DNA of 64,000 nucleotides from Macrostomum hystrix (taxonomy: Eukaryota > Platyhelminthes > Macrostomidae), in contig CATNEN010000001.1 in the NCBI GenBank assembly GCA_950097015.1, positions 5,999,001-6,063,000 of the forward strand, read 5' to 3'. The translations under genes and the position numbers were made by a program. How positions within the stretch are numbered: position 1 is the first letter of the stretch; each line of letters opens with the position of its first letter. Under the pieces are notes generated by a model. The model saw only the letters and a program-made list of their open reading frames with translations. It searched no databases and was not told the DNA's origin. Below, one piece after another: positions 23,301 to 34,022 of the stretch.

Positions 23301-25703
23301 CACAGTGTCTCACTGCATGATGAGGATTCACAGTATTGCACGGAATGATGAGGATTCACAGTGTCCCATTCACAGTGTCCCACTGCATGATGAGGATCCA
23401 CAGTGTCCCACTGCACGATGAGGATCCACAGTGTCCCACTGCATGATGAGGATCCGTCTCTCTAGATAAGATTAAGCAGAACACAAAACACGAAAATTAC
23501 CATGAATCTTGAATTTTCCATCCAAATTAGGCAAAATTGCGTCCACAGTGTTAGGAAAGTATTGATGCTGGTGGAGGTGTTGTTGCCGATGATGCAACGC
23601 AGAATATTGCGGCAGCTGATGCATAGGAGGCATCGCTGGTAGAGCTGTTTGTTTGCAATCGCAGCCCTGCGTTTTGTTCTGCCGATTAGAAATCTGCCTT
23701 ATTCGCTTCTCAAGTTTGACAAGTTGGCTGTTCTGTCGCTTGCCTAAAGCTTCGAATCGCAAGCGAGTCTGGTTTAGCTGCTTCTCACACGCAGCCACCC
23801 GACCCAGCACTCTTGTCTCCAGTGTCTGGATTTGATTCTGCAATCGTCGATTAAGCCGCGCCATTTGAACTAACGCCAGAGACAATCTAGCTTCTAACTC
23901 GGTAAGGTTGGTCCTCAGTTCTACGTTTTGATCACTATTAGCAATAGTCATGTTGGTCACATGATCCAGCCGAGCGTCCACGAGGTTGATACTTCGAGAA
24001 AAATTGGCTCTTAACTCTGTTGAATCTCGAGCACTTCGCCTGCTTAGCAGGTTGTCGAAAAGTTTTTCAATGAACACCGAATGGCTCAGTATTTCTAGCT
24101 GCTTGGCAGCTGTATCTGCTCCATTAACCACAGGCCCCTGTGTCTTTGCTGACTCGTTCTTTACAGGTGCATCTTGTCGGCTTGGCTCACTGATAGCCTG
24201 CAATGTTTGATTCGTCCTATTGTTTACCTGCCTGCCTTGTGTATCCTGTCTTGCACGCGTTGGCAACTCATTTTCCTGCATCTCTCCGCCCGCTTTTAGT
24301 GCCGCTTCGGTCGCAGCTGCTTCCGCTGCTGCTGCAGCAGTGGCGCCAGAATTCAGGTAGCTCTCTTTGTCATCAATAAACTGCAGTTTATCAGCTATTT
24401 GCTTCATTGAATGCTCAGCTCTAGCAGTGTGTGACGTTTCGCTTTGAGCACAGGAAGGTGTACACGCCAGCAAACATATTTTGTGACTTACGTTGGCTAG
24501 AAGGCACTGACGACACGACAAGATAAGGCGCTTGAAATTGGTCACGAAGGTGTTAGATTCGGTCATATTTGTGGCTGAACTGTTTGTATGCTTATGCAGA
24601 AGGTTTCTAGTCTGCGTTCCATGGCTTTTAAAATTACTATAAGAGTTTTCGAGCTGTGTAACTTTTGAAACAGGAAAAAATACTTCGCAAAAGTGCGTGA
24701 AACTATTATTCACATGATGATGAGTGCAGCTTCCGCAGAGCGTCGTGATGTTTGGACCCATCGATCCCTTCAATTTTTTTTCTGATCTGTTTGTGTGAAT
24801 CGTGAAGTTTTTGTGGAATATGCGGCAAAACATACTCGATTGTGATCGCTCAAAAATTTTGGTTCTTGTTGTGAAGCATTTCTGCAGCATTAATCTTGGA
24901 TCCGTTATTATTTTAGTACTGTTTTCAGTACGATTTCGCCATGCAATACTTTCATCGGTTAGATTAGCATTTAAGTCTAGCTTCAACTCCTGTACGGCTT
25001 CTTGGCTTTGATTAGCGTTTTGAAACCCATCGACTGGAGGGGAAGCGTCTTGAGTTGTAGTCAGATTTTGATCTTTCGACAAAATGGTAGCGTTCTTCGG
25101 TGTAGATAAAGAGTCGCTTTGAGTTTCCTTGTTTTGCTCCTGCTGTTGCTCCCTTTGTTGGCTTTGTTGTTCTTGTTGCGCTTCAGTTTGGTGATTTATA
25201 TTGCTAGGATTCGCAGAAACATTGCTTTCCTCAACGGACGCTGCTCTTCCAAAATCCGAATTCGGGATCCGACCATCTTCCTCCCAGCGTTCAGGCGAAC
25301 GTCGGCCTCCTGAAGCTCCATCGATGGCATCTAGTAGTTTATCGTCGATTGAAGACGATCGTGGGGACGAATCCCTGTCGTCCTTGACGTCATCGTCTCT
25401 CTCACGATCGTTCTGTCGATTCTTTAATTCACGATTACTAATTTTGTACCGGCTTTGCTTAAATGGCCTATCAAGGTCAGCCTCCTTGTGTATGGCCCGA
25501 AGTACGGAGCATTTGATGAGCCTGTCTGATGATTGCAGACTCTGCAGAAGTCTGGTCTTAGCGTAACTAGATACGTCGAGTCTGTTTACAGGCGTGCCGT
25601 TGTCGCTTAGCCAGCGCTCCACATCACAGAGCTGCTCAATACAATGGCAGCAGACAACGCACCATATTGCGTAGAATATTATTCTCTTGAATATCTTCAG
25701 CAT
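20364..25703 (-). CDS. Secreted coiled-coil protein with C-terminal fibrinogen domain (angiopoietin/ficolin-like architecture)
   Basis: Three minus-strand exons: 25703-23501, 22965-22753 and 20824-20364, all junctions phase 1, giving 958 residues. Residues 1-22 form a signal peptide (basic MLKIFKR, then hydrophobic). The long middle is polar, with Gln-rich stretches, many N-glycosylation sequons and a coiled coil at about 570-700. The fibrinogen domain starts DCSDIYAQ (C736) and covers 735-958. It has CDMRHEGWTYI (C773), DFFRNWTSYQSGFGE, a Ca-site-like DLDND (886-890), and C900/C913 in NCAKRFRGGFWYFSC. Disulfide pairs C736-C773 and C900-C913 are expected from the family. Such proteins bind glycans or receptors outside the cell and often multimerise through the coiled coil; ligand unknown. 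Intron 1 contains a 28-bp minisatellite, intron 2 a MITE-like element. A TATA-like box lies upstream. Confidence 0.88.
21751..21864. mobile_element. MITE-like element with short inverted ends
   Basis: About 114 bp bounded by inverted ATAATACCCCCTG and CAGGGGGGTATTAT (one-base length difference), within AT-rich DNA in intron 2 of the fibrinogen-domain gene. No ORF. TA-rich flanks could be a TA duplication but are ambiguous. Just downstream (about 21890-21930) are two further short palindromes, CGGCCTAGGCCG and ACTGGCTTAGGCCAGT. Confidence 0.4.
23005..23455. repeat. 28-bp minisatellite (GCACTGCATGATGAGGATTC...)
   Basis: About 16 units of 28 bp ending ACAGTATT or ACAGTGTC, with shorter GGATCCACAGTGTCCC variants near 23390-23450. 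It lies in intron 1 of the fibrinogen-domain gene, close to the exon 1 donor (23500). Confidence 0.93.
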
Positions 25704-25775
25704 GTCGTAATGGAGTAAAATAATTGTGAAGCGTGAGCTACGCGAGATTTCTATGATTGAGTAGCCGCAAATGCG

Positions 25776-25783
25776 TATTTATA
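25776..25783 (-). promoter_or_regulatory. TATA-like box of the fibrinogen-domain gene
   Basis: TATAAATA on the minus strand about 73 bp upstream of the ATG at 25703, a spacing that would give a short 5' UTR of about 45 bases. Based on motif and position only. Confidence 0.4.
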
Positions 25784-26696
25784 GATAATAGGCCAAAGTT
25801 AAGTGTACAACGTGGTAATCTCCACCTACGCTTAGCTACGCTTCATTTATAGAGTTAGCAAAGCTGGTTGAATGACCGAGAATGGATAGCACAGGGAATT
25901 AGAGCCTCGGAGCTTAATTGCGCTTAGGAGCTTAAGGATTTCCTTGCCACGCATTCGTGCTGCAGCTGCTAGCTGTCGCCACAGTATATCACGGAGACCA
26001 TTGGCGAACGAATAGAAGCGAGACTTGTTGTTGGACAGGCAGGCAGTACAATCGGAGAGGCAGCGTTGAGTAGCGAGGGGCTTTAGCCAGGCAACAGCTG
26101 CAGCTCCCCAGTGACACGTCAGATGTCTGGTTGAGCGCGTGTGTTAGCTGCCGAAGAACAATAAACGGCTCGGGCTTTAAGGCCATGACTGCTGGCAATG
26201 TACACACGCTCCCCCCAGATCATACTTTGTCGGGCTCCAGAATTGACTTGCGCAGTACAGTCTGGGGTTGGCGGTGCCAAGCGTACGCCTAGAGGAGTTT
26301 GGGATAGAGAATAATGGAGACAGGGCTTGGGTGGATTGAAGGGATCCAATTTTAGGATTGAACGCGCCTAGCAATGCTGCAGTTGCAGGGCTAACTGGCG
26401 ATACACGTGGCAGAGGTTGATTGTATATGAATTTTAGCAGTCTGCGTAACATGATACAAGAGGAGGAGAGCTCTCATGGTCAGATTTCTCACAGATTTGA
26501 TCGCGTATGTTCTTTTACTAGAAAATAGTAGAACTCGGAGGTTATGTTCATTTTAAACACACTCGTATTCTATCCTAAATTCTTGAGATTCCCTAACCGA
26601 GACCTGGAAGAACGACTTTTAGAACTAAAACTTTTTCATTCTTCATTTTAGGGGAATCCTGTGAAAATAAAATATATAATTTTTCCTGTCACTCAC

Positions 26697-26880
26697 AGCC
26701 AGAAGGAGGCCCATACAAGGTGTTTATTCCACCGACCCCTGAACATGCACAACCACACGCGGATACTTAATCAAGCACACACTCACACGTGTGCATATTT
26801 GACCTGAATTTCTCAGGCAGTTGAATCTATAAATGTAATTCATACGCAAGCCTCCGAGGCTACGCCCGAAATTACTGTCA
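26697..26880 (-). repeat. Diverged family B SINE-like repeat, copy 2
   Basis: On the minus strand it matches the body of the 140-410 element: ACTGCCTGAGAAAT, CACACGTGTGAGTGTG, CGCGTGTG, then TTCAGGGGTCGGTGGAATAA and GGGCCTCCTT. The tRNA-like head is not clear and no flanking duplication is seen, so this is an old or truncated copy. Confidence 0.5.
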
Positions 26881-27267
26881 TCTCACCGTGGATTTGTAAA
26901 CGGTGACGTTGGTCATAAACTCGCTACATCATTCTGCTTTTAAATATAAATTGACGGGACCGTATAGGTGCGGTATTTTTGTTTTTGAACCTTCCATCTA
27001 AGCGCGAACACGTAACTAGCACAGTACTTACGCCTATGCGAGAATAACTGCCTTTAGTAGCTTATTACAGGACTGTGGTTCCATATTAAAGCACTATTTA
27101 ACTCTCTGCTTAACTATGCTTCCGTGTTATTGCCGACACAACGAGCATAAAATGAGAACGTATTTCCAACTACTCAAACTAGCTAAGCACTACAAAGAAA
27201 CATTCTATGTTAGTGGTTGCAAATATTTTGCTTTTAAGAGAAATAAAAAACTAACTCTAGCGGTAAA

Positions 27268-28965
27268 ATGTCGAAGGATTCACTGGAAGCTACAGAGAGT
27301 TTGCTATCTGAGTCCGACTCACCCAAAACTGCGCTTTGTAGTTCTTATTCGTGTAAGAATCCACTAATCGGCATCGGACCGGTCTCAGGTCTGAGTCTAT
27401 GCTCCAAGCATCTAGAACTAGACGAGTCCAAAGCTGCTGTGAGACATGCCAACGTCCTGCGCAACCTTCGTCTGCTCAGGGAGCCAGCGGAGAGGCAGCA
27501 GGCATTGAAGCAGGAGTTTGAAACGCTCCACTGTCAACTAAATGATGTTCGCGACGCTTTTGAGGCGATGCGAGAAAGTATTGAACTCTGGTCAGATAAA
27601 GTGGTCTGGAGCCTGCAACAGGCACAGGACTGGGTAGCTAGGAAGCTCAACGACACAGTTGAAGCGATGGACTGCGAGAAGGAACTCACCATGGCGCATG
27701 GCTCGGATTGCGACAAACGCAGAATGATGGAGCTTGTCAAGTCGGCCGAATTGTGGTTAGACGAGGCTAACGAAAGGTCGACAGTGTTTAGGCGCACTCG
27801 TGGATCCACCGGCCATCTGGTTGTTGCAGTCCAGCAGCTGCAGCAGATGATTGACGGGCACATCACCCAAGTGAATGCACCACAGGCGGAAAATGCTGTA
27901 AGACCGCCCATACGACCTGCTATTGTAGCAACTGAGTCTAGTGCACTGCCACTTTACCCAGTAGTAATCGATGACACAATTACTGGCCCATACCGACAGG
28001 CGAGTGCGCCCCCGCCACCTCCACAGGTTTGTAGATTAATCACTTCAATTGATTCTCTGCCAAGCGAGCCATATCAAGTGGCGGTGTGCCATAACACAAT
28101 TGGCTTTGCGTTCGACTCAAGCAACCGAGTTGTCAAGTTGAATTCACCAGAAGTTGATCAGTATCTTCCGCTGCCTCAGCCAAGCATCTTTATCTCTTTC
28201 TTTCCCGAGTGTGTTGACTATCTTCTTGTGACGTCGCTCAGTGGCCACGTTAAAATAACGTTTCGCTGCAACATCGACTGGTCCGTGTGGATCAACGGTC
28301 TTCACTACGATAATTCTCGCCAATCGCTGTTTATAGCGCAGGCCAACACGGTGACTGTGACGACACTATGCGGCGAGGTGACTCGTGTCATGTCCAGACA
28401 TACTCTAGGCCAAACTATTGACTGGATAAGCAGCATCGCTGGCTCGGAGGAACGCATTTTCATTCTCGACATCGGTAAAAATGTCATTCTCTGTGTCAAC
28501 AAGGAGTCTGGCTTACTAGTGTGCGCAGTCAGTGGTGACGGTATTAGCAGCAGCTGCGGCGGAATGCACGAGCTGGCTCAAGATGGAGACACACTGCTGG
28601 TGGCTGTCCGGAACGGGCATGTGTACCAATTAAGCATGTCGGACCCAAACCGCGTACTTGGCTCCATGTTGAACGTCTTTCAGCAGCCTCCTTGGAAAAT
28701 GGCAACCGACATCGCTCGGCAACTTCTATTCGCTAGCGAACCTGAAAACAGCGCCGTGTCAGTGTTTCACATTGGCGACTTTAAGGGACCTCCTCGACTG
28801 TTGCAAACGCTCGCCGGGTCAAGTTCAAGCGTCAACGCTGGCGGCAGTCGGATGCGTCCGCATGGTCTCGCCTTTATCCAGCTGTCCGCAGATAGCGACT
28901 TGTCGAGACGGCTGGTAGTCGCTGACAGCGCCAAGATGAAGCTTCTGGTGTATGAGATCGTGTGA
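27268..28965 (+). CDS. Single-exon coiled-coil / beta-propeller-like protein (TRIM-NHL-like architecture, uncertain)
   Basis: An uninterrupted 565-codon frame starting AAAATGTCG at 27268. C24, C29, C45 and H48 (C-x4-C-x15-C-x2-H) could form a reduced zinc finger. Residues about 55-205 are helical and charged with heptad spacing (LRLLREPAERQQALKQEFET). A Pro-rich linker with a PPPPPPQ-type stretch sits near 245-252. Residues about 255-565 contain repeated short beta-type segments and VAVRNGHVYQL, LFASEPENSAVSVFHI and RRLVVADSAKMKLLVYEI, which look like propeller blades of NHL or WD type. The order weak B-box, coiled coil, propeller recalls TRIM proteins without a RING. That is inference from layout, not from a clear motif. 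If TRIM-like, a role in RNA binding or protein scaffolding would be expected. No intron and no minisatellite. Confidence 0.6.
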   Translation: MSKDSLEATESLLSESDSPKTALCSSYSCKNPLIGIGPVSGLSLCSKHLELDESKAAVRHANVLRNLRLLREPAERQQALKQEFETLHCQLNDVRDAFEAMRESIELWSDKVVWSLQQAQDWVARKLNDTVEAMDCEKELTMAHGSDCDKRRMMELVKSAELWLDEANERSTVFRRTRGSTGHLVVAVQQLQQMIDGHITQVNAPQAENAVRPPIRPAIVATESSALPLYPVVIDDTITGPYRQASAPPPPPQVCRLITSIDSLPSEPYQVAVCHNTIGFAFDSSNRVVKLNSPEVDQYLPLPQPSIFISFFPECVDYLLVTSLSGHVKITFRCNIDWSVWINGLHYDNSRQSLFIAQANTVTVTTLCGEVTRVMSRHTLGQTIDWISSIAGSEERIFILDIGKNVILCVNKESGLLVCAVSGDGISSSCGGMHELAQDGDTLLVAVRNGHVYQLSMSDPNRVLGSMLNVFQQPPWKMATDIARQLLFASEPENSAVSVFHIGDFKGPPRLLQTLAGSSSSVNAGGSRMRPHGLAFIQLSADSDLSRRLVVADSAKMKLLVYEIV

Positions 28966-29533
28966 CAGTATTTTAACTAAAGAACAAATTACCGTATTGA
29001 CGCCAATCTTATAGCTAGAATACGAATGCACGCTTTTTTTGTACTCTTGGGTACATAAGCAACGTTTCAAGGGGGTTATGAAACGTTTCTGAACTGTTTT
29101 TTTATTATTATTAACTGAGGCCAATTTTCTCTAATTGAGCAGAAAATGCATATTGCGATCCATGTTTTATCGAGACATTTTTACAATATATTTTATTATA
29201 CACGACTGTATGCGACTAGACATCGAATCATTGTTTGATTGCCTCAACACCATTTAGTCGCAGATACTGAGTCTAGTGCTCTCCGAAAAGTTGAGAAAGT
29301 AAAAAACATTGCCGAACCCGCTACTCTGCAAGGCTGCCCACCTTTGCTGCTAACATATTTTGCTACTAAAATTCTAAGGGCGGGAGCTTAACTGATAAGG
29401 GAAAGCAAAGCCGGATAATGAAAAAATATTTTAAAAGTCTATATAGCTAAAAAGACTGATAAGTTGTGAGCTCGCTAGCTTTTTTTAACTCTCTACCATT
29501 GTGCAAAACAAAACCTGGTCGAACTTATTAGTA
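28966..29533. other. Intergenic DNA between propeller-like and receptor genes
   Basis: No ORF of note. A TATATAG-like stretch at about 29441-29447 lies some 90 bp before the receptor ATG at 29534 and may be its TATA element. No canonical AATAAA was seen for the upstream gene. Confidence 0.4.
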
Positions 29534-32500
29534 ATGCGTCGATGGAATAGCGCTCAACTTGCAGAAATGCAGCAGCAGCAGCAAAATGTGAGACAGCCAA
29601 ATCAGCAGCGTCATCAGCAACCTTTTCCAGCGACATCTCTTGCCCTCAGGCGGATGCTGTCGCTACAACGGCCCCATAATTTTTTAAGAAACAACCTACC
29701 TTCACAGGCGACACAGGCTGCCACAGCGAAGCCACAGGAGATGATGAATCTGCCAAAGTCAGCGCCGCAGACGCCACCACCGCTCCCGCCTAGAGGTTCA
29801 AGACGCCCAAGAACTGCAAGTGAGTTCTCTTCCATTGTGCTGGATGTAAATCGGCTGTTCGAACATCACAGCCACCGCCCAAGGAGCGGCACAGCTTCAT
29901 CGACATCATCATCATTGAGCAGCTCAAAGTCGTCGACTCACGACAATTCCGATGGGGCTGAATCCGACGACGAAGGAGCCTCTGAGGAGGACGATGAGGA
30001 CGAGAAAGAATTAGTCTTTGAGGCGGATGAGAACAGGGTAGCTATCGAGGTGAGAGTCGAGGTGGCTGGAACTGGTGCCAGAGTGGAACCTTCAGCGGCC
30101 ACTGATGCCGCTGCGGCAGCGGCAGAAGTAAGAGAAGCCGAAGAAGCCGAGGATGTGTACACGGAAATCCCACTGCGTCACGGCAACCTGCTGACGCTTA
30201 GTCCGCGTCTTGTGATGCAGCCTCACCTGCCGCAACATCAGACAAGGCCACAGTCCTACGGCCAGTCGAGGGAATTTCTCGACACCCTCGAGACGCTGAA
30301 AACGCCAACCCTGCCAGACTCGGATCAGGACTCCCCAACTGTGTACACCACGGACTGTGAGGATCGCTCTTATTATCATTTAGGACATAGATTACGCAAT
30401 CACTCGTCACTGCTGTTGTCAGGCGGTGAAGAAAGCGTCTACTCAGGTGTGTCACGACTCGATCCTCCGCACATGAACAGGTGAGCGATGAGTAATCTAT
30501 CGATGTGAATACATTTTTATAGGGCTAGAATTAAAGATATTCAATGGAATCCGAGATTAAACTTTCATGCTGTGCAGGTGGGCCTCGCCGGTGCCGAACT
30601 CGCATCAGCTTCTGTCAGCAGGTGCGAATGATCAGTCGGGCCTCAGGCGCATGTCGCCATCGCCTCGCATCTCGGTGGTCAGTCAGCCGGCGGCACTTAC
30701 GGCTAGTCGACCATCGTCCGCCGTTGAGCGCAAAGTTTCTAGAGCGTCACGTGCCTTAAAGCTGAATTACGAGTTTCACACGTCGAGCGGCAAGGTGTCA
30801 CTGCAGAAGCTGGGCTCCCAGAGCCTGGCCCGGCTAGAGGATCTGGCGCAGGTTGGCAGCAAGGAGCAAGGCACCAACTACAAGCGCAGCTATGTTTCAC
30901 TTTACCAGCCCTTGCATCCGCTCTTCCTGGCCATGAAGATTTTCGGCGCGTTCCACACTCGACAGAACAACGGCAAGGCGGCGGCCAAGTTCACGCACAG
31001 CTACATCTACTCCGGCTGCGTGATGCTGGCCATGTGGTTCAACGTGGCCAGATACTTGTTCGTCTACGACTGGGGTCAAGAACAGTTCGACTCGCTGATG
31101 TTTCTCAAGCTAACACACCACACGATCTACATCCAGTCGGCGGTTGCGCTCACGGTCATGTTTAAAGCGTCCGGCAAGTTCCCAAGCTTCTTCAAGGCCT
31201 GCCACGAGTTCATGAGTCGGCGGCACAGCCTCACGTATCGGTACACGCTGGCTAGACGAGCCAAAGTCTCAGCGATAACTGGCGTCTTCGTGGTCGCTTT
31301 GGAAGTCACAGTGTTCTTGGTATGGGCTACACAAACGGACGGCGAGTACTACAAGACCTTCCTGAGGCCGTACACCCTCGTGATACCGTGGAACAACACC
31401 TCAAAGGGTGTCCTTGGCTTCTTCTACTTGGCCTTCGACACATTCATGGCTGCTGCCTGGGTGTTCCCGGCGCTGCTATTCTGCAACTTCACATGGATTT
31501 TTGAGCGCGAATTTCGCTACCTGGCCCACCGGCTGCGCCTGGCCTGTACCAACGATCACATCTTCGTTGGCGACATTGAAAAGTTCCGGCTGGAGTCCTG
31601 GCGCATCAGCAAGCTAGTGTCTGGCTGTGATCAGCTGTTCAACTTCTACGTATTCACTGTGTTTATCACAGACATCCTAAGCGTCTGCCTCATTCTCTAC
31701 AATCTCATTGTGGGTAGCTTCCCCGGAAGTGGCATTGTGATCGAGGTCTGGTTCTGGCTGGGCTTCGCTATGCTGCGTTTGTTCGGCGTCACTATTTCGG
31801 CTTCCAGGGTTAATCAGGCGGTGAGTAGCGTCAACTGATTGACCTTCAATTGACATTCAGGCACGGGCTAAGAAAGACACGGGAGAGATGAGACACGGGA
31901 GAGATGAGACACGGAGAGATGAGACACGGAGAGATAAGACAAGGGAGAAATGAGACACGCGAGAGATGAGACACGGGAGGGATGAGACACGGGAGAGATG
32001 AGACACGGGAGAGATGAAACACGGGAGAGATGAGACACGGGAGAGATGAAACACGGGAGAGATGAGACACGGGAGAGATGAGACACGGAGAGATGAGACA
32101 CGGAGAGATGAGACACGGGAGAGATGAGACAAGGGAGAAATGAGACACGCGAGAGATGAGACACGGGAGAGATGAGACACGGGAGAGATGAGACACGGGA
32201 TAGATGAGATATGAGAGGTGAGACATGAGCCAGGGACGAGCAGGTGTAGTATTTAGGAGCTGTCTGGGATGCATCTTGGCTTGGAAGTTGCTAAACTGCG
32301 TCTTGAATCTTGAATGTGTCTACTTTTAAAACCTGTATTACACAATCAAGGCCTGCTCTCCACTAAACGTCATCCAGAACATGAACCTGAAAGACTACGC
32401 GGTCAATCCAGCAAAGATTGGCCAGGTGAGCTAAGTTATAAAACAGGTTGACATTATAATATTGTCGTGATGTGATCCATTATGCATATCATTCATATTA

Positions 32501-34018
32501 CTATTCCAGCTAATGATCTTTCTAAACAAGCTCACCATTGGTAATATTGGTTTCACAGCCTGGAATCTGTTCACATTGTCAAGAACGTCGACTATGACCG
32601 TAAGATCTAACGCTATAGCGGTTGCTTGTGTTACTGAATGGGTGGCAGCACATGAGGTCAAGTTAAAAGTTTTAGCAGACCAAAAGTTGGTTTGAGAAAC
32701 ACTCGGTCTATAAAAAACAAGATTGCCATTATTTTTTCAGTCAAAATTAGATAAGAATCAAGATACAGATTACTGTTATTAAAAAAACGAAGTCGCGCAA
32801 ACGATCGCTTCAACCTTAAACCACGAATCAAAGTCTGCATTTCGCAGGTAAAACGAAAAATACTAAAAAGCAATGTAGAAAGTATCAGAAACTTGATGCT
32901 GGTAAAATCTAAAAAAATTGCGACGAGTTAAAAAAAGTGATTCACATTTAGGGTTTAACTTAAAAACTACCGGTGACTTCTAAGGTCGACTCTTTTAGTA
33001 ATGGTTCAGGATGAGTTGATGAGGTGCTGGGTGAGTTGATGAGGTGCTGGATGAGTTGATGAGGTGCTGGATGAGTTGATGAGGTGCTGGGTGAGTTGCT
33101 GAGGTACTGGATGAGTTGATGAGGTGCTGGATGAGTTTATGAGGTACTGGATGAGTTGATGAGGTGCTGGATGAGTTTATGAGGTACTGGATGAGTTGAT
33201 GAGGTGCTGGATGAGTTGATGAGGTGCTGGATGAGTTGATGAGGTGATGGATGAGTTGATGAGGTGATGGATGAGTTGATGAGGTGCTGGATGAGTTGAT
33301 GAGGTACTGGATGAGTTGATGAGGTACTGGATGAGTTGATGAGGTGCTGGATGAGTTGATGAGGTGCTGGGTGAGTTGATGAGGTGCTGGATGAGTTGAT
33401 GAGGTACTGGATGAGTTGATGAGGTACTGGATGAGTTGATGAGGTGCTGGATGAGTTGATGAGGTGCTGGGTGAGTTGATGAGGTGCTGGATGAGTTTAT
33501 GAGGTACTGGATGAGTTGATGAGGTGCTGGATGAGTTGATGAGGTGCTGGATGAGTTGATGAGGTGCTGGATGAGTTGATGAGGTACTGGATGAGTTGAT
33601 GAGGTGCTGGATGAGTTGATGAGGTGCTGGATGAGTTGATGAGGTGCTGGATGAGTTGATGAGGTACTGGATGAGTTGATGAGGTACTGGATGAGTTGAT
33701 GAGGTGCTGGATGAGTTGATGAGGTGCTGGATGAGTTAATAAAGGTGCTTGATGAGTTGATGAAATGTCAGATGACTCGATTGGATACAGCTTTACAAGC
33801 AGAGTTGACAGTTTCTCAAGGCACCCGCATCATCTCACCCACAGATAGCCGCATTGATAATCACCTACACAGTGCTATTTGTCAAGCTGGGAGCTACATA
33901 TGGACAAGATGACCGCCTCAAGCCTCCAAGAACCACCAGCAGTCCCGGCTTCGCTACTACACTCATCAACAATGGAAGCGTGGGAGACAGTACAACCTCT
34001 TTCTTAACCTACTACTGA
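29534..34018 (+). CDS. Gustatory-receptor-like seven-transmembrane protein with long N-terminal extension
   Basis: Five exons: 29534-30480, 30578-31820, 32351-32425, 32510-32599 and 33845-34018 (stop 34016-34018). Phases 2,0,0,0 fit, total 842 residues. Residues 1 to about 430 are hydrophilic: a poly-Gln start, a Pro-rich PPPLPPRGSRRP, an acidic block ESDDEGASEEDDEDEKE and an Ala-rich run. Several hydrophobic helices follow between about 440 and 805 (SYIYSGCVMLAMWFNVARYL; GFFYLAFDTFMAAAWVFPAL). The last three exons read ACSPLNVIQNM, LTIGNIGFTAWNLFTLSRTS and IAALIITYTVLFVKL. Small phase-0 terminal exons and a terminal TY-containing helix are typical of the insect and nematode GR/GRL superfamily. 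Those proteins have an intracellular N-terminus and act as ligand-gated channels or orphan receptors. Ligand unknown. Introns 2 and 4 carry minisatellites, and another array begins just after the stop. Confidence 0.75.
31868..32225. repeat. 16-bp minisatellite GAGATGAGACACGGGA
   Basis: About 22 units, mostly 16 bp with 14-bp variants (ACGGAGAGATGAG). It lies in intron 2 of the receptor gene. The motif resembles, on the opposite strand, TCTCATCTCTC units in RETSAT intron 4 (50105-50490). Confidence 0.95.
33003..33760. repeat. 20-bp minisatellite GATGAGTTGATGAGGTGCTG
   Basis: About 37 units of 20 bp with few variants (GTACTG/GTGCTG, TTTATG/TTGATG). It lies in intron 4 of the receptor gene, ending about 85 bp before the last exon. 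The unit is clearly similar to the SMKR1 intron array at 57710-59670. Confidence 0.96.
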
Positions 34019-34022
34019 ACTG

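Larger units (their letters stand above)
25704..27267. other. Divergent intergenic region between fibrinogen-domain and propeller-like genes
   Basis: The two flanking genes point away from each other, so both promoters should be here. A TATA-like box for the minus-strand gene is at 25776-25783. A diverged family B repeat lies at 26697-26880. Small minus-strand ORFs at 25989-26452 have no recognisable features. Confidence 0.5.
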
